Origin: Albugo candida
Taxonomy: Eukaryota > Oomycota > Peronosporomycetes > Albuginales > Albuginaceae
Direction of reading: 5' to 3'
DNA: 64,000 bases
Assembly: GCA_905220665.1 (NCBI GenBank)
Contig: CAJNAR010000156.1
Location: 248,001 to 312,000 of the forward strand
Shown here: piece after piece, positions 31,492-43,389 of the stretch
Layout: the number at the start of each line of letters is the position of its first letter
Numbering within the stretch: position 1 is the stretch's first letter
The notes under the pieces: generated by a model
What the model was told of the DNA's origin: nothing
The model's database searches: none
What the model saw: the letters and a program-made list of their open reading frames with translations, nothing else
Translations under genes and position numbers: made by a program

Positions 31492-32670
31492 ACGCGAATA
31501 AAACAAAGTATCGGGTCTGCTTCCGCGCTCTATCCTTGGCCCATGCGGCATTGCTATTTTCGTTCAAACGTGCAGCGTTTATGCAGCTTCAATACGTCCT
31601 TGCAATAATACAACATTCGCGCAATCTCAGTACATCCTTGTAAAACATGTTACAAATCTGATAGACGATGTATCGACGTTCAAGGTGAGGAGTGAGAATT
31701 GTGGCAAACGAACGCGTCTCAACAACATGCTTCCGCAAGTTGCGACATCCATGCGCTCCATGCGATGCCCTCACTTTTAAAAAAAAGTACTTGGCACGAC
31801 TGTACTTGTTGTCCATCGTCTCTGTGAGGTAGACCGAGCGTCTCACAGGCTCGTAATTTCATGTGTCGCTGCACATGCAAGCTAACGAAGGCGTGAAATA
31901 CCACGCTGCTTGTTTCTCATTACGGTCTTTCGTCAGCTACCAAGCTTTAAACAAGACCAAATGGGGCCTCAATAGTCTCTAGGCTCGTTATGTATGCACA
32001 CGCAGCAGATGACAAGAACGTACGATTGCGAATGGCTGCATGCAGCACCGTTCCCAGCAATAGAAGGTTCCGTAGGCAGTGTGGGCAGCGGTTTGAGCCC
32101 ACCCAAGCAATAAGCTTGGAAAATATCTGCCTCCCTAGGTTTGAAGTCAGACTTAAGTGATATTCACACGGTCAGGGGCTCATGATAGGATAAGGAAGGT
32201 AGCTAAAGAACCAGATAAACAGTGTAATGAAATCCTTGACAAAAAAAAATAGAAGGTTCCGTATCTGTATGAAACTTTTAGAACAACGCATACAAGCGGC
32301 ATATCACGTCAAGGTGGAAAGTTGTACTTTTGAGAAATGTTAATTCTTAATCAAATCAATCAATGATCGTCTGGATAAAAATTAGATTAAAGCCTAGCAT
32401 GAATGAAGCAGTTGCGGTTTTCCGCTGTGCGACATTGAAATTGCACTTGTACATTAAGGTTCAAATTCTGTAATACATAGAAGCTAAATGCTCTCTCATA
32501 AACCGATTCTTTCGGTCAATATGTAACATAAATACGAAACTTGCTCTTTTTTACTCAAAAAGAAAGTGCAAATTTTTTTCTTCCACGGAATGCTAAGATG
32601 GCACATTCAAATTCATCAGCGATTTGCTCCTAATCGACTACACCCCGTGTAATCACAGCGAATCGAGATC
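31492..32670. other. gene-poor stretch
   Basis: No gene recognised. Reverse-strand frames at 31589-31904 (KYSRAKYFFLKVRASHG; RHMKLRACETLGLPHR) look like broken coding sequence, probably of a transposon, without a diagnostic motif. Confidence 0.4.
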
Positions 32671-32676
32671 ATTCTC

Positions 32677-33879
32677 GTGTTGACACTAACAACCTGTCAG
32701 TTCCATGTTGCTTTTGGTGAACTTTACGAACAAGAGTACCGCATGAACAATGCTTGTTCGAGAGATAAATCAGTATGGTATTCTTATTCAGAGCTTCAAA
32801 GCCTCCTTCTCGACGAAGCAGGAGTTGAAAGGATTGAAGTCACGGCGATTGATAATTGTATTGCAGCACCGGCTGTATAAGTACCAATGGAAAAATGACA
32901 TCCATGGATTCAATGATACTTTCCCCATCGGATTGAAATCCTTCAGCAAATTACATAATAGAAGAAGACGATAAGAAAGCAAAGGATATTGTTTGCATTT
33001 CTCATTCTTCTGTTGATGGTGGAGATGACTGCAGAAATGCCTGATGCTTGAAGACTTCTACGGCATGTTCGACGACGTGGGAGTAATAGCATATGTTGTG
33101 TACACATCGCATTCGATAGAAGAAATCGTCTGGGCTTGCGATGCCACTGACATTTGCTATAAACTCGATAACCAGTATTTGGATGATACCAGTGAAATGG
33201 GAAACTAGCAACTTGTATTTTATAAAGTCATATTCAACTTTAATCATCTAGACGACTTTGACCGCTTCAAGCAATCATTTAATTGGCTCCCTTTACAATT
33301 GAAGGAAGGAGTACTTGTATTACCGACTTTATTGGTCAAGTATTCAAGTAACTATTCTGTTTTGACTATAAAAAGTATTGGGAAGCGAACGATTCATGGC
33401 GGAGGTTGGTCTGGAGAAGTGTTATGGATATTACCGCTAAAAACTCAATACGTCATCGTTTCAAGACCGGACATCGTTCAATGCACCAGATGCGGCAATT
33501 GTTCGTGATCATAGAAGCAACTGTGTGGTCGCTTACCAAAAGTATGATGATTCGCAATCATGCCGACAATGTTTCCTGGGTAAGTTTGGTATACCGATGG
33601 ATGCATCCGCTATATCCTTCGTATTTTTTATAAGATCACCCGAAACGCACCTCTCATATGAAAAAGTTGTTATCCTGGCGAGTCCCGAAAATGCTTTCGC
33701 ACAATTTGCCTTTTTCGCAACTCCCATCAAGTCAATCTAAAAACCAGGTACCTGTCGTACTGGCTCGATTCGATTCTCTAGAATGCTTGGCATGTTTTGC
33801 TTTGGTGCACAATGTTCTGTTCGTATCAACAGTGATGAAGTACGTTTGTAGGAACGACAAGTGGACCCGGGCGTTGTGA
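32677..33879 (+). pseudogene. unresolved multi-exon locus or decayed gene
   Basis: Several consecutive plus-strand segments look coding but lie in different frames. They are 32677-32880 (VWYSYSELQSLLLDEAGVER), 33028-33210 (LEDFYGMFDDVGVIAYVVYT), 33230-33400 (LDDFDRFKQSFNWLPLQLKE), 33460-33579 (APDAAIVRDHRSN; DDSQSCRQCFLG) and 33635-33879 (LARFDSLECLACFALVHNV). At least one junction looks like a real intron. A perfect GTAAGT at 33580 and TATAAG before 33635 give a 55-nt intron that keeps the frame to the stop at 33877-33879. A 61-nt intron from GTTGGT near 33404 to TTTCAAG also fits. The TAG near 33207 and the missing start were not resolved. I do not know the family. It could be a real gene with about six exons or a decayed copy. 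Confidence 0.35.
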
Positions 33880-36800
33880 TTGTGGGACGATCGACCGGAA
33901 TTAATTAACTCACCGTATTGGTTTTCGTCGATCAATCTCCTATAATGAGGTTAAGTGGCACGTTTTTGGCTGGCTTAGATCTAAATTAGATAAACGTCGA
34001 CCGATACATGTGGACGCACTTCCCATCAGGCCCTCGGGGAAATAAAATTGTGACTAGGCGTAATGAATGAGGATAGCTAACTGAATAGGTAACTTCAATT
34101 GAATAAACAGTAATCATTCAGTCTGCCTGTTACCAGTGGATATTGCTTTATACAAAGCAGATTTACTGTATTAGAACTTCTAGTCTCAAAATGCTTGATC
34201 TTCGATCGGCGCTAAATCAACGTAGCAACTTGGCAACCTCAGTCGAAGTGTTAGGACATATGGAAAGTTCAGGCATTACGTCATTTCACCACAATATTGA
34301 AATAGCCACTAGAATATACTTTACTCAATTCAAACTTCCTGACTTCTTTATATCTCAGATATCTTTCTGAGAAGATCTCAAGGAAAACTCGTGAGTGTCG
34401 CTTACATACCTTCCTTTTGACAGTCTTTTATTGCGGTTGTCTTCACCACAACACGGCACCGGCTTGTGAAAATCGGAATCGTGAAGATACTAACCGTGTA
34501 TCTCATTATGATGGACTCCATAGTAAACGGAACGTAGCCATTGAACTAGGACAAGGATCAGAGCTGAAGATGCACTTTTGTTTGTAATGATCGTTGCGTC
34601 CTATAAGAATCACCGAATCATGCTTTTTCCACTGCTTCAGCCCCTCGAGAAGCTGGCTGCTTTCATCTTGGGTGTACCATTTTCTTCCTAAATGTAGAAT
34701 ATGCGGACCAAACGTAGTGTCGATCGCTGATCGTGCTGATTTTATCGCATTTGCTAATTGCTTATGAGACAAAGACAAATCCTATCGGTTCAGACGAAGT
34801 ATAGCGTCACTCCCTTTCATCCAAGCCGTGAGAGCTGCTCATAGTCCTATCATTCCGACGACCAGATTGTCGGCACAATGGCATTTGCGAAGCTTGCTGA
34901 ATGTACACATGAAAAATTAAATCGAATCCAAGCTGGGATTAGCTGCCGCAAAAACTGTGATGTTTGTTTCTACACTCGCATCAGAGACAATGATCAATTT
35001 CGATCGCACCATAAAAACTATCGAATGCACAATGTATGGTCCGATCAAATACCATATAAAAGTAGAACCGAGGCCTAATTTCCAACATATTACAAGCCAG
35101 TCGAAGCTGTATGTATTCAAGATCTCGTGATGTTATCATAAACGCTCGAGCCAGTCCGTATGTACTTCTTGCGGTCTCTCCCCCTTGTCCATATGGGATG
35201 ACTTTTCGTTGCTTCAGGAGCTTATAATATTCACGAAGATGTCATCGCTGATTCTCCGGGGAAAAAAGGCTTCAGTTTTGCTTTTTACACTCACAAAAAA
35301 ATTCTCCACTTGGATAAAAGTCATGATACCAATCGTGGAGTAGATACGCTATAGTAGCTGAGAAATTTCATTGTAGAATCGACCCAGGGACATTTCTCCA
35401 GCAGTGTCCTAGGTATTGAGCTGTACGTCGCTGTAAAATTTGCCGACCAATGGTTCCTTCTTGGTGGACTAATGGACTTCTTGGTCACATTGAGGCACAT
35501 CGGGTGAAGTCAGGCAGTAATGAAGGCGCTGTAGAACGCCTAAATGGGCAATAGTTATACCTAAATTAGCTCACACCACTTCAAAACCCATTTTTCTTAA
35601 AAAGATATGCTCTACTATTCTACCATGTTGACGTGTCGTTCGATGCGATGTTAAATCTGTACATCGTATGCTTCAAAAGTGCGACAGAAACTTGCGAGCA
35701 AAAAGGGGCAGAGAAACAGGAATTCATTCAAAGGCCAAGGTCTTTGCATCGCATCTTCAGCTGGGTAATGATTCTGTCGGGGTAGTTATGCAATGTTCAG
35801 ATATCATGATCAACGTATCGGATGCGAAGTGCTTCAATAATTGTATCCATTTAGTTTGAGTCGACCCTGTCGACGAAGGTAAAAAAGTCATTACTAATCA
35901 GGGCAATGTCTTGCGAATCTCTCACAAATCGAATCAGCATCGCTGCCATTGTCGAATGATCTTTGCTTCTGGTATGTTTATGTGCTTCGTGTAATGCGAA
36001 AAAAAAATTGTCTGTCGAACGCGACCCAAGCATGGACAGTCCATACATGCCGCAACCATACTCCAAAACTATCATAAGAACATGTTGCGAATATGGATAC
36101 AACATGTGGATAAGTCTCTGAAATTGTGGATCAACAGTTGATTCTCCACTTTGATGTATTTCGAGAGGAACGTATTGTTAAGTTGTGTGTGGAAGTGTGC
36201 GTTAGTACTCTCTAAAATTGATCGGAAGCAAACATAATGTCTTCTGAGCCGTAAAAAAGAAACGATAAAGACGCATGCATTTTGAATTCACCTTTAGAGC
36301 AATTCTGTTTGCAAAATCACCTTCATATTGTAAAACACGTTGCTACTACAACCCCGACATTATTGACCAACTTTGGTCAGAAAGGGGTAGAATACCGAAA
36401 GAGATGAAAGGATATGTCAAGTAATCGTCAAGAGAATACATTGTGTTACACAATTCCAGTCTTTTTCTTATGCTATGGTTTTGATAGCTCCTTTCCAATT
36501 TTCTATACGGTAATGATGAAGCCTCACTGAAAAATGCCGCCACGATACGCGCTACAGTTTAAATCCAAATAAAAATTAGCAGTGATACCGTACCCGATAG
36601 CTCCGTGCAAAGTAGGTCACCATTGTATGAAATACTAATCTGATTTACTGCACGCCATATATAGAGTTGCCGACCCGCACGTGCGGGAGTATTTCAATTT
36701 TTGCTTCGTCTTATCTCAAGTCGACACTTGATACATCACATATTTGGCAACGTGCGTGTTCTTGACGTCTTCATAATTTACGCTGGTTCATATTTGATTC

Positions 36801-37234
36801 CTGCCTTCATAAAAGCCGAATCCTTTGGCGTCATGAGTGTACCGTTCTGTCGAGAAGCTAATTGACATCCCCCGAATGATGGAAAAGAAATATCACGGTG
36901 CTCATTGATAACATCACGCCGGTAGGTATGGGTTCCGTGGTTTACTCTGTATCCTGAGAAGCGATGGTCTATCTGATAGTTCCATCGATGTAGTTGCGAT
37001 AAGGACACATAAAAATGTTCATTTTATTTCAAGTTGTTTCGTCCCACTAAGAATCCGCATCAGCCATCAAAGCCATCACAGAAAACATGGCATCCTTTTC
37101 GGTCGCATCTGTTAACGTGAATAAGCCGAACAAAATTGTACGCTCACCTATGCATAGAGGGGCTCCAGTACTGGCTGAAAAACCACGATCTATCCAATCA
37201 TCTTGTTTTCAAAACTGACGTGGCAGCTCACCCG
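33880..37234. other. gene-poor stretch upstream of the OS-9-like gene
   Basis: About 3.3 kb with short frames on both strands. None carries a recognisable motif. The frame at 36781-37008 (reverse; RWNYQIDHRFSGYRVNHGTH) reads protein-like and ends in a proper stop, but it lacks an ATG and any identified partner exon. The stretch probably contains old transposon remains and the OS-9 promoter. Confidence 0.4.
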
Positions 37235-38503
37235 ATGCGTACTGCTATAAAATGCATGCTAACGTACGGCGCTTGTTGCTATATCCTCTCAACAAGCTCT
37301 CGCATCGAAGAAGTGAACAGTAGGTACATTGTCCAAATTCATGAGAGTCTTGACGACATCGAAAAAGATAAGGAAAAAATTCGATTATTCGCATCCACTA
37401 TCATGACAACTAAAGCTGGAAAACGCCTAGAGTGTTTTTTACCAAAAATCGGGGAAATCGATGCAAAAGAGTCCCATTATATTCGAGAACAATCGAGACT
37501 TGCTTACGGGAATAATGCTTTTCACCGAATTAAACCAGAATGTCTAATGTATTCCATGAGCAATGACGAGAGGCTGTTCGAAGTATGTCCAGGTCTTCAA
37601 ATTCGAGAAACTTCTTTAGGAGCTCTCTCCAAAGAAGATGTACTCTCGATAGAATCGAATGGGGATTTCCGTTCTTTGAGTCAAGATACTCATACAAAGA
37701 AGCATTACTTCTTTGAAGCTGGTTTGGCTTTAACAGACGATTACAATGAAGAAGTGGGCACTAGAGCTTTATATCTTACTAAAGATGAGACAATATACAC
37801 GCAGTATTTTGCGAGCACCGCACAAAAGGATAAACTCGCTGAAGCAGCAATCAAGGTGCAGTACATTTGTCAGACGGAATTTGACAAAGGCGACAAGGTT
37901 GTGGCAGCACACACTTCCAAAAACGACAACTCGATTAGTTTTCTTGTGGCGTCTCAAATTTTCTGTGATCGACGTTATACCTCAAACTATGGTGATTCGT
38001 ATTCTCTAACTTCTGCGAAAATGGCAGATCTTGCAAAAAGCGGCTGCGTCAAGCGAATGGAAGGTTGGTGGACATATGAACTCTGCTTGAATGCAAATAT
38101 ACGTCAGTATCATGCAGAAGATGACAAAACAACTGCAGAATTTGTGCTTGGCAAATTTGATCATTTGGAAAATGAGAATATGGTGAAAACGGGTCAAACA
38201 CTTGTGCATGAGCACATTGATACCACAGATCACGCGATGATGCCAGCGCTTTTGCAAATATACAATGGTGGAACACCTTGCCAGGGAGAACTGGATGAAA
38301 CAGTGCAAAGAGAGTCCAAAGTGTACATTTTTTGCGACGAGAAGACAGTTGACACCTTTCAAATCCTCAATATTGGAGAGACTCAGACTTGCCAATATTC
38401 GATCCAGATCTCGACGGCCGCAGTCTGTGACCATCCTCACTTCATTTCAAGTTCTGCAAACACCGAAAACCAATCTGAAATCATTCACTGCGTTCCGAAA
38501 TAA
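37235..38503 (+). CDS. OS9: OS-9/Yos9-type ER lectin with MRH domain
   Basis: 422 residues from the ATG at 37235. This start gives a signal peptide (MRTAIKCMLTYGACCYILSTSS). The frame is open further upstream but only from a TTG. The C-terminal third is an MRH domain with the hallmark residues: CVKRMEGWWTYELCLNANIR then QYHAE, GGTPCQGELDETVQRES, VYIFCDEK and ETQTCQYSIQISTAAVC. OS-9 proteins sit in the ER lumen, read trimmed N-glycans on misfolded proteins and hand them to the HRD1 ubiquitin ligase for ERAD. No C-terminal HDEL-type retrieval signal is seen (it ends HCVPK), so it may be held by partners. The gene is convergent with the MYB gene (175 bp between stops). No introns are needed. Confidence 0.85.
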   Translation: MRTAIKCMLTYGACCYILSTSSRIEEVNSRYIVQIHESLDDIEKDKEKIRLFASTIMTTKAGKRLECFLPKIGEIDAKESHYIREQSRLAYGNNAFHRIKPECLMYSMSNDERLFEVCPGLQIRETSLGALSKEDVLSIESNGDFRSLSQDTHTKKHYFFEAGLALTDDYNEEVGTRALYLTKDETIYTQYFASTAQKDKLAEAAIKVQYICQTEFDKGDKVVAAHTSKNDNSISFLVASQIFCDRRYTSNYGDSYSLTSAKMADLAKSGCVKRMEGWWTYELCLNANIRQYHAEDDKTTAEFVLGKFDHLENENMVKTGQTLVHEHIDTTDHAMMPALLQIYNGGTPCQGELDETVQRESKVYIFCDEKTVDTFQILNIGETQTCQYSIQISTAAVCDHPHFISSSANTENQSEIIHCVPK

Positions 38504-38678
38504 ACGATGAAAATCGTGTCACTTGAGTAATTCATCAAAGTGGCCGCATGGGGTTTACATTGTGAAAATGTTGTAAAGATTTTACTCAATAGTTTGTTGT
38601 GGTGATTAATGTCTACAATAGATACAGCATTGGACCCGTGAGCTTATATGTACATTGCTACCCTTTCTACTTTGTTGA

Positions 38679-40575
38679 CTACACAGACGTAGTAAATGCT
38701 TTCGGTGAACCTTCCAGCCAATGTCTTATCTGTGGGCTTTTTAGTGTTGGAGTGATTGGATGCTCAAACTCGAGATTGTTATCGTTTTGCAAACCGACAT
38801 CGAACACAGGCTGATCATAACTTTTGTATACTGCCCCTTGCCGGTTGTATCCCGGGCCTTGAGGAAAAGCTACTGACACATCTGTACGCAGCCGTGGTGA
38901 TCGGCGAATTGCGACGTTCCTCTCTGACGGTAAATCCTGAAAAAGAATCGCTGTTATAGTTTGTATGGGCAAGTAGTACTGTGTGGAAACGTACAAAATC
39001 GATTTCAGGATGGAAAGTGAGGTCGTCAAATGAGAACTTGGTCCCGTCCGACTTTGCATATTCCGCCGAAGCAAAGCGTGGTGAGCGACGAAGACTAAGT
39101 GGCGGTTGGAGACCTGTTAAACTTGGTACGTTGAAAAGCTCGGCTACTTGCTGCTTTGAACCACGATCAATTTGATAAAGCGTACGAAATCAAATAAACC
39201 TCTCACCTCATTAAATTCAATGTCTAGGTGATCAAATGAATTGATCGAGCGGTCGATCATATCGTTGAATGGTTGCTGCTCGTTGTTGCTCGTGACACAT
39301 CCGTTGTAAACACGGCGCTCTTCTCCATCGGATCCAAGGACCGCGTTATTTTCGTCCGGTTTCTTCATGCCATCTTTCTTATTCCATTTCCACTTGCCAT
39401 CCACATCCTCAACAGCTTGTTGAAATCCAATATATGGAGCAATGTATGGTTCTGGCATTGACGGGCAATTAAATAGCTGCAAAAGGATTTGGGTGTGCAA
39501 AATTCTTCGCGGGGAGTCTGGTAGAAAAATGCCATCTGGAAGTGCATTTGTGTCTGTATATATGCGCAAATCTTTCCGTTTCCGCTTCGGATTTGGTCGT
39601 TTCGAATATTCAGAAGGTGGCGAATTTATTCCTTTCGCTGTTTTGCTAGCATCGGAGTACATATTGTTGCAAGACTTCTCGCCAGAATGACCTCGGCTTA
39701 ATACTAACGCTACGAAAAGGTTTCATCAAAACCGGCGCAACGAAGACTCATCACTTTTGAACGTACTCAATTTCGGATGATTCTTGTTTGTCTCCATCAG
39801 AACGCTTCCCGGATGGCAGCTTTTTCCATTGGGTACTTGCTTGCTGATTTTACCCCCGTATTTGCTACTCTGAGATATGGCTTTATTTTGCTGTTTCGCA
39901 ATCCTTCGCATCGTCCTTCTCATTGACGAATACCAATGATTTTTGATCGCATTGTCCGTTCTAATAGAAAACGCATGAGCAACTCCGATACTCCAAACAA
40001 GCTCCAATTCTGCTTAGCTCTATACCTTCCGGGAAGCAATTTCGATATTTCTGCCCACTTATTCCCGAGCCGTGTTTGTGCGTCATCAATGATCTGCTCT
40101 TCTTCCGGCGTCCACGGATCCTTTTTGATCGTTGGATCCAAGTGATTCAGCCATCTTTTGTAAGCACTTTAGTATGTCACGACATAAAATCTCATTGTAA
40201 TTGCATTCACCTCGTTCGACATTGTTTGCCGGTGCGGTCTGTTCCATAATTTAAACTATTCAGATGGTCCGAAATGACACTCCAGCGTTTCGTTCCGTAT
40301 TCTTCCACCAGTCTAATAATTGCATCATCCTCTTTCCGTGTCCAAGCTCGTCGTTCATAGCTCGAATTACGTTCCGAATTTTTCCCAGCTCTTCCCATTC
40401 TTTTTTGTGATTGTGAGCAGGATAAAAAGTGAGCCAGATTGCGACTAGGATCAAAGTTGGGCTTGTATAAGCGACTATAGGTACAAGTGGATGTCTTTTT
40501 GTGCTTATCGGTGTGTCGCTTGGGATTCCCTGCAGATATTACATTTCTATTGAGATTGATAATTATAGCTTCCAT
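38679..40575 (-). CDS. R2R3-type MYB DNA-binding protein
   Basis: Six exons, 40575-40211, 40154-40026, 39960-39767, 39709-39200, 39113-38995 and 38936-38679, give 524 residues. Two MYB repeats lie at about residues 75-185. The first is RAWTRKEDDAIIRLVEEYG with KRWSVISDHL and GKQCRTRWLNHLDP. The second is DPWTPEEEQIIDDAQTRLG with [20 protein letters not shown] and HWYSSMRR. Both repeats are split by introns (56 and 65 nt) whose removal restores the conserved W-L-N-H-L-D-P and [11 protein letters not shown] motifs. The acceptor of exon 4 and the donor before exon 5 (GTTTAT, chosen for frame) are less certain. The rest is low-similarity, polar and probably disordered. A nuclear transcription regulator is expected. 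Targets are unknown. Confidence 0.87.
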
Positions 40576-40944
40576 TTATACTGGTCATTGTATTACGAAG
40601 CTGAAACCGAACAAGGAAGCCGTTATCGAGCCGTTGCAAACAAGTGCTTACATGGCTCGCATCGCGCTAAGTATAGCCAAATCCATCTATAAATACGTCT
40701 CGATCGTGAAGTCGATTAGTGCGGTCCGTATGTCAAGTATCCTGAGCGAGTGAAGCACCGTATACGAGAGAGTAGAATGAAATTAAAGAAGCTATAAAAG
40801 AAGATTGGCGATTTAATTATTCTCTGCTGTGAGACAGACTAAATGACCGAATCTTTGAATCGTTCGTCAGCATCAAACTCGTGCGAATGTGCATGGGAAT
40901 GCTAGAAGGATTCTGTTTTTCCGCTTTTTCCTGCTTCTCGGACA
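40576..40944. promoter_or_regulatory. intergenic region, MYB promoter side
   Basis: About 370 bp between the MYB start (leftward) and the 3' end of the methionine synthase gene. It presumably carries the MYB promoter and the synthase 3' end. No motif stood out. Confidence 0.35.
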
Positions 40945-43257
40945 TTACAAAGATGCACGAACTTGCAATGTTGCGTCGACCATGTTACGCAACGCCGCAA
41001 TTGTTTCAGGCCATTTTCGCGTCTTCAGACCGCAATCCGGATTCACTACGATCTGTTCCGCAGGAAGGAGGTTCAAAAAGCTTTCCAATTTCTGAACAAT
41101 AGCTTCTTTCGGCGGTACGACCGGAGAATGAATGTCGTACGTGCCAGGTCCAATACCACGCAAGTACCCAATTGCTTTGAATGAGCGGATGGTTTCATCA
41201 TCGGAACGAGCGTTTTCGATAGAATTGACATCAGCGTCCAATGCGTCGATAGCGTTCATACAATCCGCAAATTCACAGTAGCACATATGCGTGTGGATGG
41301 ATGTCTCATTTTTCGCAACTGCTGTACTCAGACGGAATGCATCGACAGCCCATTTCAGATACGCATCTTTTTTGGAAGCTTTAAGAGGCATTCCTTCGCG
41401 AAGAGCTGGTTCATCGACTTGGATGACAGAGCATTTGGCGGCTTCGAGGTCTGCGACTTCGTCTCGCAAACACAATGCCAACTGGAATGCTTGATCTTTT
41501 CGGCTTATGTCTTGACGTGCGAATGACCAATTTAGGATTGTCACTGGACCGGTCAACATTCCTTTGACAGGCTTGCTGGTGAACGATTGCGCCACAACGA
41601 ACTCACGGACAGTCATGCTAACAGGACGAACCAGATCAGCAAAAATGATCGGAGGACGAACACAACGCGAGCCATAACTTTGTACCCAGCCATTTTGGGT
41701 AAAAGCAAAGCCGTCAAGTTTTTCCGCAAAGTACTCGACCATGTCCGTTCGCTCTGGCTCACCATGAACTAAAATATCGAGTCCCAGGGCTTCCTGAATG
41801 CCAATGTTGTAAGCGATTTGCTCGTCAATACGGGCACGGTACTCTTCAATGGAGATCTCTCCTGCTTTCAGCTTTCGACGGAGGGCACGGATTTGAGGTG
41901 TTTGGGGAAAAGATCCAATGGTTGTGGTGGGTAAGATTGGAAGTCCTTTCAACTGATGTTGGCGGCGCTCGGGGAATGGAGAAGATCGTGTCAAATCAGC
42001 ACCGTTGATGTCATTCATTCGTGAGTGGACAGTTTCTTTCGCGGGATTTTCCTGATAGTAAGTGTTCCAATGATTTTCCACATCGTTGATCGCATCTCTG
42101 GATACTTGTTCTCCTTTGATGGTAATTGTTTTCAGTAGATTCATTTCTGACAGCTTTTCATATGCAAAGCTCAATACTCCAAGCAAACCCTTGATATCAC
42201 CGTTTTCCAGTGATTGCTCACACTTTGTTGTGTACGGAACATGTTGAAGTGAGCAACTCATTTGGATGGATAAAGACGTGTTTTTTTTCGCCTGAAGAAC
42301 ATCGAGGATATCATGGAGCAAGGAAAGTGTCTTTTTAGGCACAAACTTCCAAACAGAACGGCCATCAATAACACCAGCTCCGAGACATTTGCCATCAGCA
42401 AATCCAAACTTGCGAATAATCGAAAGGTTGTCACCTCGAGTGAAGTCCAATGAGATTGCCGCGACTTTCGATCGGAGAAACCACTGATATACATCTGCGT
42501 TAATTTCTTCAAAATACGTCACAAGATTGACAGAAATCGCTGAGTGATCAATGATTCCTTGTTCGTTTTCAGACCCGTAAACTTTAGGAATGTATTTCAA
42601 GAGTTTTTCTGCAGCATTTGAAACCAGTGAAGGCTCATGAATTTGAACATGTCTAACGCCAAGCTGATGGAGCGAATCAAACAGCTGCTTGTAGAGAGGT
42701 AGAACGCTCTCGAATAGGTTGTCAAATGTGACTCCCTCGAATTTACCCAAGCTTAGATACGTCAGAGGTCCCAAAATAACAGGAATTGTCTTTTCCTGTC
42801 CAACAACCTTAAATGCGCGCTTGACATGATCCAAAAAAGGCTCAAAATTGGCTTTTGGACATGTTTTGGCATTGAATTCTGGAACCTCATAATGATAGTT
42901 TGTATCAAACCATTTGGTCATGTCCAGTGCTGGAATACCATCCATTCCACGTGCCATGGCGAAATATTGCTCTAAACCGACTTGCAAATGCTGGAAACGC
43001 TCCGGAGCGCAGCCGAGGTAGTATGTCCAGTCCAGTACATGGTCATATAGAGAAAACATGCCAACAGGGACGCTATCAACTCCACGATCGAGTTGAGCTT
43101 GCCAATTAGCAGCTTCCACAGTGTGTGCTACGTCATACAATTCATTTTCGGTGATTTTATGACGCCAAAATTTTTCCAGCGCAAATTTTAGCTCTCGGAC
43201 GGGACCCATACGAGGGAACCCGAGAGTGGAGCTGGTCACAGGTATCGTTGCCGCCAT
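40945..43257 (-). CDS. metE: cobalamin-independent methionine synthase (MetE/MET6)
   Basis: 770 residues from the ATG at 43257, the usual length for this enzyme (about 760). It transfers the methyl group of 5-methyltetrahydropteroyltriglutamate to homocysteine to make methionine in the cytosol. The N-terminal barrel starts with TLGFPRMGPVRELKFALEKFW. The C-terminal catalytic barrel begins at LPTTTIGSFPQT and has LDILVHGEPERTDMVEYFAE and GWVQSYGSRCVRPPI. Zinc ligands lie in HTHMCYCEF and VNPDCGLKTRKW. The frame is open upstream to an ATG at 43530, but that part has no family similarity and overlaps the divergent LACTB2-like start, so I place it outside the coding region. An AG just before the ATG may mark a leader intron. 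Confidence 0.96.
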   Translation of the reverse strand: MAATIPVTSSTLGFPRMGPVRELKFALEKFWRHKITENELYDVAHTVEAANWQAQLDRGVDSVPVGMFSLYDHVLDWTYYLGCAPERFQHLQVGLEQYFAMARGMDGIPALDMTKWFDTNYHYEVPEFNAKTCPKANFEPFLDHVKRAFKVVGQEKTIPVILGPLTYLSLGKFEGVTFDNLFESVLPLYKQLFDSLHQLGVRHVQIHEPSLVSNAAEKLLKYIPKVYGSENEQGIIDHSAISVNLVTYFEEINADVYQWFLRSKVAAISLDFTRGDNLSIIRKFGFADGKCLGAGVIDGRSVWKFVPKKTLSLLHDILDVLQAKKNTSLSIQMSCSLQHVPYTTKCEQSLENGDIKGLLGVLSFAYEKLSEMNLLKTITIKGEQVSRDAINDVENHWNTYYQENPAKETVHSRMNDINGADLTRSSPFPERRQHQLKGLPILPTTTIGSFPQTPQIRALRRKLKAGEISIEEYRARIDEQIAYNIGIQEALGLDILVHGEPERTDMVEYFAEKLDGFAFTQNGWVQSYGSRCVRPPIIFADLVRPVSMTVREFVVAQSFTSKPVKGMLTGPVTILNWSFARQDISRKDQAFQLALCLRDEVADLEAAKCSVIQVDEPALREGMPLKASKKDAYLKWAVDAFRLSTAVAKNETSIHTHMCYCEFADCMNAIDALDADVNSIENARSDDETIRSFKAIGYLRGIGPGTYDIHSPVVPPKEAIVQKLESFLNLLPAEQIVVNPDCGLKTRKWPETIAALRNMVDATLQVRASL

Positions 43258-43389
43258 ATTCTGAAATGAAGAATTACGAGGTGAGCGACTTTGTATCAAA
43301 TAAGTGGTGGAGATTGAATTACTGATATGATTCGTCGAAATTCGGGTAAAGACAGAAAATAACCAATCATACACCCTGACGCTTCTGGC
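43258..43389. promoter_or_regulatory. 132-bp shared divergent promoter
   Basis: This short spacer lies between the start codons of metE (leftward) and the LACTB2-like gene (rightward). Both transcripts must start in or near it, so the two are likely to share regulation or to overlap head to head. Confidence 0.5.

Noticed and set aside
36781..37008. Reverse-strand 76-codon frame
   Set aside because: It starts with GTG and no partner exon was found, so it is mentioned only within the gene-poor stretch.
37136..37234. Upstream start of the OS-9-like protein
   Set aside because: It would begin with TTG. The ATG at 37235 directly gives a signal peptide.
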